From the NCBI GenBank assembly GCA_910586635.1, contig CAJUJA010000003.1, forward strand, positions 1 through 19,805: a stretch of 19,805 nt of DNA. The letters run 5' to 3'. The number at the start of each line of letters is the position of its first letter. Within the stretch, counting starts at the first letter, position 1. The notes under the pieces were generated by a model, which was not told the DNA's origin, did not search any database, and saw nothing but the letters and a program-made list of their open reading frames with translations. Source of the stretch: an uncultured Bacilli bacterium (lineage in GTDB: Bacteria; Bacillota_I; Bacilli_A; RF39; UBA660). The position numbers and the translations under genes are program-made. This document shows, one piece after another, positions 7,577 to 15,500 of this stretch.

Positions 7577-8679
7577 GTTAAGGTTATTTTTGTCTTTCGC
7601 TCTTTTCCATCCCGAGTATAAGTTAATTCAATAGTATCTCCTGGTTTATTTTTATATAATTCATATCTTAAATAAGCAGTATCTTTAACTTCAATATTAT
7701 TTAATTTAGTAATGACATCTCCAGGTTTTAAATCGGATTTTGCTGCCCCTGTATTCTTAGTAATCTCTATGACTACAACACCTTGTTTAATGTTACTATC
7801 TATCCTAATATTATTACTATATAAATTCGCTGAATCATCGACATTTGCCATTGAAATTCCTAACATAGGCCATTCTATTTTTTTATTATTCTCTAAATCA
7901 TCTATATGTGCCATTGCAATTTCTATTGGAATTGCAAATCCCATTCCTTCAATTTCATCCTGAACCAATTTCATAGAATTTACTCCAATTACTTCTCCAT
8001 TTACATTCAATAAAGGACCTCCACTATTTCCTGGATTAATAGCCGCATCTATTTGTAAGACTTTCATAACCCAGTCACTACTAGCAGAATTAGAAACATT
8101 CACAGAAACCATTCTATCTTTACCTGATAGAATTCCAGAAGTCACAGTTCCACGATATTCATAGCCCATAGGAGAACCTACTGTAAATACCGTATCCCCT
8201 ACTTGAACATTTTCAGAGTTCGCTATAGTTGCCGTTTGTAAAACTTTACCTTTATCAATGGTAAGTACAGCAATATCTAAATACTCATCTCCACTAACAA
8301 CCTTAGCCTCTACTTCTTCATCATTAGACATTACAACTACTACTTTATCACAATTATTGATTACATGATGATTGGTCATAATATAACCATGTTTATCATC
8401 TGTTTTATAGACAAATCCAGTACCAGTGGAGTATTTTTCCTCTCCCTTATATGACTGAATCATAACAACAGCATCATAAACTTTAGAAATAGAAGTTGCC
8501 AAGGATGTTTTCTCATAAACCTTAGGGCCCTTACTGGTACTTCCTACAACAGATGTATCTGCATTTTTTAAAATTGGTGTCCATTTCAATAAACAAACGG
8601 TAACCAAACCTCCAACTACAAAAGAAAATATTACTGTTAAAATTAATTTACTATTACTATTATTTTTCTTACTATTCAT
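7567..8679 (-). CDS. htrA: HtrA/DegP-like membrane-anchored serine protease with PDZ domain
   Basis: A 370-residue S1C protease acting outside the membrane on misfolded or specific secreted proteins. It has a basic, Asn-rich cytoplasmic start, one membrane anchor (about 11-31), a linker, and a trypsin-like domain with the triad His105 (TNHHVI), Asp135 (DIAVL) and Ser219 (GNSGGP). One C-terminal PDZ domain (about 270-370) carries GVVVIEITKNTGAA and LKPGDVITKLNN. Start: the longest reading begins at TTG 8700, but SD AAAGGAG (8691-8697) lies inside it, 11 bases before ATG 8679, so the shorter form is chosen. The start overlaps the end of the Abi gene by 8 bp (ATGAATAG), which suggests translational coupling. 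Its stop is buried in the terminator palindrome. Organisation is normal for Gram-positive HtrA. Confidence 0.93.
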   Translation of the reverse strand: MNSKKNNSNSKLILTVIFSFVVGGLVTVCLLKWTPILKNADTSVVGSTSKGPKVYEKTSLATSISKVYDAVVMIQSYKGEEKYSTGTGFVYKTDDKHGYIMTNHHVINNCDKVVVVMSNDEEVEAKVVSGDEYLDIAVLTIDKGKVLQTATIANSENVQVGDTVFTVGSPMGYEYRGTVTSGILSGKDRMVSVNVSNSASSDWVMKVLQIDAAINPGNSGGPLLNVNGEVIGVNSMKLVQDEIEGMGFAIPIEIAMAHIDDLENNKKIEWPMLGISMANVDDSANLYSNNIRIDSNIKQGVVVIEITKNTGAAKSDLKPGDVITKLNNIEVKDTAYLRYELYKNKPGDTIELTYTRDGKERKTKITLTKK

Positions 8680-9619
8680 TATGATCTTTACTCCTTTCAA
8701 TATTCTTTAATTCTTTCCAATTTAATGGGAATCCCATCTTTTTTAAGACATCCGTAATAGGAATTGTCTTTAGATTATATGCAAGTGTTTGAACAGCATT
8801 TTCTACTTCAATTACTAAGCTATTAAATTTCTCTCTTTCTAATAATTGCTTCATTATAATTAATAATGAAAAGGTGTCGTTTTTACCATATATATATTCT
8901 CCATCCTGTTTAGGAATTTTCAATAATTGATGATAAACAGTATCTGGAATCTGCTTTTGAGTTCTATTCTCATATAAAATATCCTCATGAGCACATAAGT
9001 TTCTATAATTTGCAAGAATTGGTAGATAAGTTTCAAACGTATCAGAATCAATATCATAAATACTACTAATTGCTCGTCTATCATCCTCTTTTAATATAGA
9101 ATACATTTCACTGACAATTCCAAATGATAATACTTTTACTAAAATCCATAAAGGTATATATCCATAATTATCTGCATAATGTTGAGTGGCAGCATGTTGA
9201 TTGCTGTTGATTCTAATTTGTCTTTTCATTTTCTTTAATAAATCATTAATTTGTCTTTGCTTACTGGGATTACTAGTGAAATTTTTTGAACGTAGATAAT
9301 CTTTCTCACGGTATCCATATTTTTTAGATAATTGATACGAACTAATAGATTTAAAGTTATTTTCAATAATCAATAAATTTTTAAAGCATATATTTCGAAA
9401 TGTTCTATCGAATAAAAACAAACTATATAACTCCTCTATTGTGGTACCCTCTTTATATGTCTTATCTTTCTTTAAAAATAAATGACGATACCCATTTAGA
9501 AAGAAATAATTTTCCCTTAATAATACTCTTTTTGCATATTCTTCATTATTTATGATTAAATTTTTAGATCGAAATATCTCTATTTGCTCATCCAGGGTTT
9601 TAAACTTCTTATCTAACAT
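8672..9619 (-). CDS. Abi_2 family abortive-infection-like protein (HEPN RNase fold)
   Basis: A 315-residue protein of the Abi_2 family (PF07751; AbiD/AbiF-like). Known members are phage-resistance proteins thought to act as RNases of the HEPN superfamily. It opens with the typical KTLDEQIEIFRSKN and RENYFFLNGYRHLF, has LFLFDRTFRNICFKNLLIIENNFKS in the middle, and the catalytic-type R-N-x-x-x-H motif in NYRNLCAHEDILYENR (Arg206, His211). It is soluble and helical, of normal family length. SD AGGTGA (9625-9630) precedes ATG. It has its own extended -10 promoter and is followed, with an 8-bp overlap, by htrA. The defence role is inferred from the family. No obvious structured RNA lies in the 94-bp upstream gap, unlike some abiF loci. 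Confidence 0.85.
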   Translation of the reverse strand: MLDKKFKTLDEQIEIFRSKNLIINNEEYAKRVLLRENYFFLNGYRHLFLKKDKTYKEGTTIEELYSLFLFDRTFRNICFKNLLIIENNFKSISSYQLSKKYGYREKDYLRSKNFTSNPSKQRQINDLLKKMKRQIRINSNQHAATQHYADNYGYIPLWILVKVLSFGIVSEMYSILKEDDRRAISSIYDIDSDTFETYLPILANYRNLCAHEDILYENRTQKQIPDTVYHQLLKIPKQDGEYIYGKNDTFSLLIIMKQLLEREKFNSLVIEVENAVQTLAYNLKTIPITDVLKKMGFPLNWKELKNIERSKDHNE

Positions 9620-9636
9620 ATTCTCACCTATTATAG

Positions 9637-9645
9637 ATTATACCA
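9637..9645 (-). promoter_or_regulatory. Extended -10 promoter of the Abi-htrA unit
   Basis: On the minus strand TGGTATAAT gives a perfect TATAAT hexamer (9637-9642) preceded by TGn. There is no good -35, which is common for extended -10 promoters. It lies about 17 bp upstream of the Abi start codon, leaving a very short leader with SD AGGTGA. Confidence 0.6.
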
Positions 9646-9686
9646 TAGAAATGATAATATAAATATGAAAATTTTATGAATTTTTA

Positions 9687-9695
9687 TGCTATAAT
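9687..9695 (+). promoter_or_regulatory. Extended -10 promoter of the phospholipase-SpoIID-like unit
   Basis: TGCTATAAT gives a perfect TATAAT (9690-9695) with TGn before it and no clear -35. SD AAGGAG (9701-9706) and ATG 9714 follow closely. It is about 50 bp from the divergent Abi promoter, so the two start points share one 94-bp control region. Confidence 0.6.
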
Positions 9696-9713
9696 AAAAA
9701 AAGGAGTGATTTT

Positions 9714-10688
9714 ATGCCTGCTACTGCTGCTCACGCATTTTTTGCAGAAGATGTCTATAAAAATCTAAAACCAAAAACACAAAAATTAATTAAAAGTGAG
9801 AAAAAATCTCTTCTGATGTTTGCACAAAGTACAGATTCTATGATGTTTTATAATCTTTTAAGCATAAAAAAAGGCAAAAAACTTAGAAAATTATCTCACA
9901 TATTCCATACTGAAAAAGTTAATTTATACTTTTATAATTTAATCAATGATATAAACAAGAATCAATATTATCATGATCCTCAAACCTTATCCTTTCTATA
10001 CGGACTTATATGTCACTACTGTCTAGATACCATCGCACATCCTTTTATTTTCTATAAAACAGGACGATATGAAAAAAACGAGAAAACTACACTTAAATAC
10101 AACTCCCTTCATAATTATATGGAAACTTTTATCGATAATACCTTAATAAAGCAAAGAGGATTTCATAATAAAAAATTTAGTTTTAAAACTCTTTGTTTTG
10201 ATTTTAAAAAATTTTCTAAAGAATTAGAAAGTACATTAGATAACAGTTTTGATACTACTTATCATATTAAAAACATGAGTAAAATATATTACCAATCATT
10301 AAAACAAATGTGTTTTATTCTACAAACTTTCCGAATTGATCGATATGGCATAAAAAAGTTTTTTTATAAATTAATAGACCATATCACACCAAAAACTATT
10401 ATGAGATTAGAATCACTATCCTATTATAAAATCCTAGATCAATATGATTATTTAAATAAAGATAAAAAAAAATGGTATTATCCATCAGATAAAAAAATCT
10501 CTAGTAGAAAAGACTTCTTTGAACTTTATAAAGATGGAGTCAAAAATGCAGTTATGATTATTGAACAAATCAACGATTACTTCTATCACAATAAATCTAT
10601 TGATATCAATCGTTTATTTCAAAATAAAAGTTATTTAACAGGTCTAGATTGTAATAAAAAGTTAAAACTTAGATTTTTTGAATTTTAG
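9714..10688 (+). CDS. Zinc-dependent phospholipase C family protein
   Basis: A 324-residue protein of the PF00882-like zinc-dependent phospholipase C family, which fold like clostridial alpha-toxin but here lack a signal peptide. It starts MPATAAHAFFAEDVY, typical of the cytoplasmic Firmicute subgroup. Candidate metal ligands are His7, Asp41 (QSTDSMMFY), His62/His65 (SHIFHTEK), His101, Asp105 and His109 (LICHYCLDTIAHPF), and His133/Glu137 (LHNYMETFID). The C-terminal 180 residues are basic and helical. Since the protein is not exported, a toxin role is unlikely; the substrate is unknown. SD AAGGAG supports the start. The SpoIID-like gene follows after 44 bp and is probably co-transcribed. Confidence 0.83.
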   Translation: MPATAAHAFFAEDVYKNLKPKTQKLIKSEKKSLLMFAQSTDSMMFYNLLSIKKGKKLRKLSHIFHTEKVNLYFYNLINDINKNQYYHDPQTLSFLYGLICHYCLDTIAHPFIFYKTGRYEKNEKTTLKYNSLHNYMETFIDNTLIKQRGFHNKKFSFKTLCFDFKKFSKELESTLDNSFDTTYHIKNMSKIYYQSLKQMCFILQTFRIDRYGIKKFFYKLIDHITPKTIMRLESLSYYKILDQYDYLNKDKKKWYYPSDKKISSRKDFFELYKDGVKNAVMIIEQINDYFYHNKSIDINRLFQNKSYLTGLDCNKKLKLRFFEF

Positions 10689-10732
10689 TATATTTCCCTA
10701 TATTTATTCCATAATAAATGTAGGTGAATATT

Positions 10733-11788
10733 ATGTTTTATAGATATGAAATTAAAAATAATGGAAAAGAAGATGTATTATATTTATATCTTACCATGAC
10801 ATATGAATTTTCTAAAGAATTGGGATCAAAAGAAAATCATAAAGAAATTACTAAGAGAACAAAAAACTTTATTAAAAATAATAGCATTGATTTCAAAGGA
10901 GATAAAGTTTATTTAGTAGTAGACGGGATTGTTATCAAAACAATCGAATTAAAACATGAAGAAGAAATTGAACAATTAGAGATGAAAAATGCTGAATATG
11001 GAAATGACCATTTAGTAACTGTAAAATTAGATAATAAAATTACAACAGAAATTACTTTGAAAGAATATTTATTGGGTATACTTTCTACAAATGCAATTAG
11101 TAATTTAGAATTAACCACCCTAAAAGCTCTTTGTGTCCTATATAGAACCTATGCCTATAAAATGATGAAGGAAAATCAACTAATCGAAGCTAGTAATCCA
11201 TATCAGTTATATAAACCAATATCCTATTATAAAATGATATGGTTAAATGACTATCAAGAAACTTACAATAAATTAGAAAAAGCAATTCGTGATACAGAAT
11301 GTCAGTTTGTATGTTATCATGATGAATATATCCTGCCATTTATCCATATTACAAATAACGGGAAAACAGAAGCAAGTAAAGACTATCCATATCTAGATAG
11401 CAGAACCAGTCTATGGGATTATGCATCTCCCTACTATTTAGAAATTAAAGATTATGACTATGAAGATATGAGTAAAATTTTAAAGATAGAGAAAAAGAAA
11501 GTAAAAGACATTTCCATCCTAGATGTAAGAGAAAAAAATCATATAGAAAGAATTAAAGTCGGAGATAACATCTTTCATGGAGATGAATTTAGAAATTTAT
11601 TAGGCCTAAGATCTACAGATATTAACATGATTATTAATCCCACCTTTGTAAGATTTATTACCAAGGGATGGGGAAACAATCTTGGATTAAGTCAATTTGG
11701 TGCTAATGAAATTGCCAAAGCTGGATGTTCTCATATCGACATTATTAAATACTATTTCCCTAAAGTAAATATTAAAAAATATATATAA
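10733..11788 (+). CDS. SpoIID/LytB-domain-like protein, degenerate, no signal peptide
   Basis: A 351-residue protein with a SpoIID-like domain over the C-terminal two thirds. SpoIID is a peptidoglycan lytic transglycosylase of engulfment. Recognisable blocks are ITLKEYLLGILS (108-118), LKALCVLYRTYAYKMM (130-145; family L-K-A-Q-A-V-A-A-R-T) and the C-terminal GWGNNLGLSQFGANEIA, which ends in IIKYYFPKV. Key positions differ: the E-M-P motif with the catalytic Glu reads T-N-A (119-121), and the usual GWGHGVGMSQ lacks the His. There is no N-terminal membrane span, unlike SpoIID. It is probably not an active transglycosylase and may be cytoplasmic. Start: a GTG reading at 10724 lies within SD AGGTGA (10722-10727), so ATG 10733 is preferred. 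The product ends at a two-way terminator. Confidence 0.72.
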   Translation: MFYRYEIKNNGKEDVLYLYLTMTYEFSKELGSKENHKEITKRTKNFIKNNSIDFKGDKVYLVVDGIVIKTIELKHEEEIEQLEMKNAEYGNDHLVTVKLDNKITTEITLKEYLLGILSTNAISNLELTTLKALCVLYRTYAYKMMKENQLIEASNPYQLYKPISYYKMIWLNDYQETYNKLEKAIRDTECQFVCYHDEYILPFIHITNNGKTEASKDYPYLDSRTSLWDYASPYYLEIKDYDYEDMSKILKIEKKKVKDISILDVREKNHIERIKVGDNIFHGDEFRNLLGLRSTDINMIINPTFVRFITKGWGNNLGLSQFGANEIAKAGCSHIDIIKYYFPKVNIKKYI

Positions 11789-11824
11789 AAACAGAACTAG
11801 TATCACTAGTCCTGTTTATTTTTT
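11789..11824. terminator. Two-way intrinsic terminator between the SpoIID-like gene and the T7SS cluster
   Basis: Arms of 13 bases (11789-11801 and 11805-11817) pair with a single mismatch around a 3-base ATC loop. The core is ACTAGT on both sides. A T run follows on the plus strand and an A run precedes it, so it works for both converging transcripts. It overlaps the stop codons of both flanking genes or lies right beside them. Confidence 0.8.
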
Positions 11825-12039
11825 TCTATCATAAACTCTAAAGCCTCATCAGAATCCTGATATAGTTCCACATAGGTAGTTAGAAATCTAGAATAAGCAT
11901 CAATACTATCGCAAAAGTCATAAATTTCAGATATCTGATCAGAATTATATTTTTTCATGACTTCTTTAATATTAAATGATGATTTTTCTAAACTTTTTGC
12001 TAGACGAAGCATTTCATCATAAGATAAATTTCCTATCAT
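11806..12039 (-). CDS. Small helical protein of the T7SS cluster (77 aa), unknown
   Basis: A 77-residue acidic, fully helical-looking protein with no signal peptide. I do not recognise a named family. The C-terminal part, SRFLTTYVELYQDSDEALEFMIEKN, resembles the last helix of WXG100/LXG-associated proteins, where a Y-x-x-x-D element precedes the end, but the protein is shorter than the usual 90-110 residues. The start ATG overlaps the stop of the upstream gene by 4 bp (ATGA) and has SD AGGAG, so it is coupled. As the last gene of the EssC operon it may be a secreted partner, an export chaperone (Lap-like) or a cytoplasmic accessory; this is inference from context. Confidence 0.6.
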   Translation of the reverse strand: MIGNLSYDEMLRLAKSLEKSSFNIKEVMKKYNSDQISEIYDFCDSIDAYSRFLTTYVELYQDSDEALEFMIEKNKQD

Positions 12040-12239
12040 GATAACAACTCCTCATCATCCGTTGAATTGTTTTTTAGTTGGTTTTGCAAAAAAGAGGCTA
12101 CCTGAATAACGGGATTTTTATACTCATTAATCTCTTCTATAGAATTAAGACTATCATTATTTGTCCAAGAGTTTTTTAATTTTTCTAATATAGAAAATAT
12201 ATTATTTACTTCAGTTACATACTTTTCATAATCGCTCAT
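12036..12239 (-). CDS. Small helical protein of the T7SS cluster (67 aa), WXG100-like candidate
   Basis: A 67-residue helical protein: helix 1 MSDYEKYVTEVNNIFSILEKL, a turn around NSWTNNDSLN, then a second helix with VIQVASFLQNQLKN. The single Trp at the turn is placed as in WXG100 proteins (helix-W-x-G-helix), but the Gly is missing and the length is about two thirds of normal. SD GGAGG lies 7 bases before the ATG, and the stop overlaps the next gene by 4 bp. Its position directly after yukD fits a T7SS substrate or accessory. Family membership is not shown by the sequence alone. Confidence 0.55.
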   Translation of the reverse strand: MSDYEKYVTEVNNIFSILEKLKNSWTNNDSLNSIEEINEYKNPVIQVASFLQNQLKNNSTDDEELLS

Positions 12240-12251
12240 TGCTTAACCTCC

Positions 12252-12509
12252 TTAAATTAAGATTACCTGGGAACCATTTTTTAAATCTGTTTCCGTCAAT
12301 TTTAAATTCACATTATAGATATCTCCTGTTTCCTTACTATATAAGTTCGTATCTTCCTTCACCATATAACCATTATCAGAAAGATCAATAATCCCTTTTT
12401 CTATAATTTTCTTTATCGTTCCCATTGTTTTATTAACTGGAACAAAAACATCATACTCTTCCTCAATCAATGGGATAAAAACCTCTAGTAAAATTTTATT
12501 GTTATCCAT
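12252..12509 (-). CDS. yukD: YukD/EsaB-like ubiquitin-fold T7SS protein
   Basis: An 85-residue beta-grasp protein of the YukD/EsaB family, a small cytoplasmic component needed for T7SSb secretion in S. aureus and B. subtilis. The typical pattern is visible: ILLEVFIPLIEEEYDVFVP (first hairpin), TMGTIKKIIEKGI (helix), LYSKETGDIYNVNLKLTETDLKNGSQVILI (C-terminal strands with the NGS turn). No Gly-Gly tail is present, so it is not a ubiquitin-like modifier. SD GAGGTGA supports the start. It is 13 bp downstream of essC in the same operon, which supports both identifications. Confidence 0.85.
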   Translation of the reverse strand: MDNNKILLEVFIPLIEEEYDVFVPVNKTMGTIKKIIEKGIIDLSDNGYMVKEDTNLYSKETGDIYNVNLKLTETDLKNGSQVILI

Positions 12510-12522
12510 ATCTTCACCTCAT

Positions 12523-15500
12523 TTATTCAACTACTAACTTAACTAATACTGCCTTTCCATTTTTGATAACATAACCAAATCCTTCAGGAATTTCTTCTCT
12601 AAGCTCCCTAGGGGTAGACAAAAGCTTAATTGAATACTGATCACTTACTCCATTACCAAGCCAAATACCCTGAGAATCATCAACAGAATTTTTATACCAA
12701 TCCTCATATGCAAAGCCTTTCAACTTTTCTGATGAATCAACGATAATAAAATTATCTACATTATATTCTTTACTACTAGATAAAGCAGCTCCTACCCTTT
12801 CCTTATTTTCGTCATCTATTCGGTTTAAAAAGTTAGAAATACCAAAAATAATATACGTAGTTTTAGGAAATTCCTTTAAGGAAGAATCATTATAATCATT
12901 AGATTCATATACCTCCTTTTGTTGTTGATAATCCTGACCAATTTTACTAGCAATAGAATCAAAATTATTATTAATAAAATTTCCAATAACATCTTTACTA
13001 CTAAATAATTTTGCAGCATCAATAACCACTAACTTTTGATATGGAATTTTAGAGACTAACTTAATAATTGCTTTTAAGAAACTCTTTTCACCATAAAAAT
13101 CTAGCGCTGTAATAATAGAAACTGGATTATCTTTGAAATTAAATGTAGCAATACTTAAATCACTTTTAGCAATACCAATAGGTAGATAAGAAAGATTTCC
13201 TATTTTCTCCTCTACATGATCTATGGTAACAACCTCTGGTAGGACAGGTATTCGCATGGCATAATCACTACAAATACTTCTAAGTCTGGTAGAAATCACC
13301 TTGATATAATCAGATAATTTTTCTGGCTGATATGGATAAGCAGTTTGAAATTCATATACATGATCTATCTCAACCAAACCTCTTCCATATACCTTAGAAG
13401 GAACCTTTTTTCCTACATTAGGTATTACGTCACTATAATCAGACGCATCATTAAATTGTAAAGAGATATTTTGTTTAAAGTTTTGCCTTAAACGATATCT
13501 AACAGCGTTCGTACTACTAGTTGTTAAAATAAAGAGAACCCCATACTTAGTACCTTCACGACTCAATTGGATCATAATATCCTCATAATCTTCATATAAC
13601 TCCGCAAAAGACTCATAATTATTAATAATAATAGTAATCATAGGAATTTTTCTATTACTGTGTTCCATGTAGAAACTATAGGATCCATTATAATCCGCAA
13701 ATAACTTTTTTCTATCTTCAATGACCTGAAGAACCATTTTAAACAGATTTTCTATTTTTTCAGAATCATTTTGGGATAAAATTCCACCTATTTGAGGTGC
13801 CTTTTCAAACATTCTTAAGGTCTCTGCACCGAAATCTAAAATGTAAAAATTAATCTCATCGGGATTATAATTCGTAATGGCGGAATATAAAATACTAGAT
13901 AATAATAACTCCTTACCTGAACCAGTTGAACCAAATAATATAGTATTTCCACCATCCAGTAATGATAAGGTTAGTAAATATTGTTTTTGATTATCTGGAT
14001 CATCATATTCCCCAATCACTAATTCCATATTGCTATTTGATTGATAATGATATTTTTTCTTTAATTGTTCTATATAAATAAAGTCTGGAATCCTATCAAG
14101 CCATAACTGCGGAATGACAATATCCTCAGCCTTTGCCGTATTGATAATATACTTTACAATATTAGGTAACTCTTCTCCTTGTGAATCTACTTGAACCTGA
14201 TTTTCTACAGTATCTAGGGACTTTATCACATTTCCCACGTGATCAATAAAATCAACATCCGTATCAACTCTTTTTTTTCTTTTCTCTGTTGGGTAATATT
14301 GAGCCCCTGTCCATGCTGATTGTCCTAAGGCAAATAATTCGTTGTATCCTACTTGCAAATAAAATCTTCCTGGGTTTTTTAAGGCAGCAGCATCTGGACA
14401 CTTAATCATATCCATACTATCTGCTCTATCTTGAACCTTTAAACAGATTTTAAATTTAGAGTTAGACCAAATCTGATCATCGACAACCCCTGCCGGTTTT
14501 TGGGTTGCTAAAATCAAATGGACTCCCAAACTACGTCCAATACGAGCAGTGGATATCAATTGATCCATAAAATCTGGTTGTTGACTTTTTAATTCTGCAA
14601 ACTCATCCGAAATAATAAATAGATGAGAAATAGGTTCTTCAACCCTCCCTTCACGAAATAGTCGTTGATATTTGTAAATATCTATTGTACTTTCATTTAA
14701 AGTATCCCTTGCCTTATTAAACATTCTTTGACGCCTTCTAAGCTCACTTTGAATAGACGACAACGCCCTATTCATTTCAATCGTATCTAAATTGGTAATA
14801 GAACCTGCTAAATGGGGTAGTTTCACATTATTTTCCTTATTCTGAAAAACACCAGCTAAACCTCCACCTTTATAATCAATTAAAACAAAAGACACCTCAT
14901 ATGGATGAAAATTAACGGCCATAGATAAAATATAAGAAATAATCAATTCACTTTTTCCAGAACCTGTCATACCAGCTACTAATCCATGTGGTCCATAAAA
15001 TTTCTCATGTAAATCTAGTTTAAATTGATCTCCATTTTTATCAACACCAATAGGAACCTGTAAAGACTTCGTTGGATCATTTACTTTCCAACGATTTAAA
15101 ATATTTAATTGTTCTATCATTCCTACATTATACATATCTAAAAAAGTAACTGCATCTGGTATATTCTTCTCTGCCTTTTCAATCTCTATTGGAATATTCG
15201 CTAATATCTTAGCATATCGAAACATATCTAAATTAGAATCAAAGTCAGCAACAAATTCTTTCTGTTTTTTAGACACTAACTCACTTTCAAATACCCCTGA
15301 CTTTAAATCTCCGATACTAATAAAAGTCTTACATTCATTAGGTAAATTCGTAATTTTAGGACTAACAACCGTTAAGCTAAACCCTAAATTAACATCTTGA
15401 GAGGCTACATCCTTAATAATATCTAAATCCCTAACTGATTTATAATCATCTGTAATAAGAAAGTAATATGGCTTATATGAGGAATAATCCTTATCCTTTA

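Noticed and set aside
7712..7963. 83-codon plus-strand frame inside htrA
   Set aside because: Antisense shadow of the conserved PDZ and protease region.
9620..9713. Possible structured RNA upstream of the Abi gene, as known for some abiF loci
   Set aside because: The 94-bp gap is filled by two divergent promoters and SD sites and shows no GC-rich pairing.
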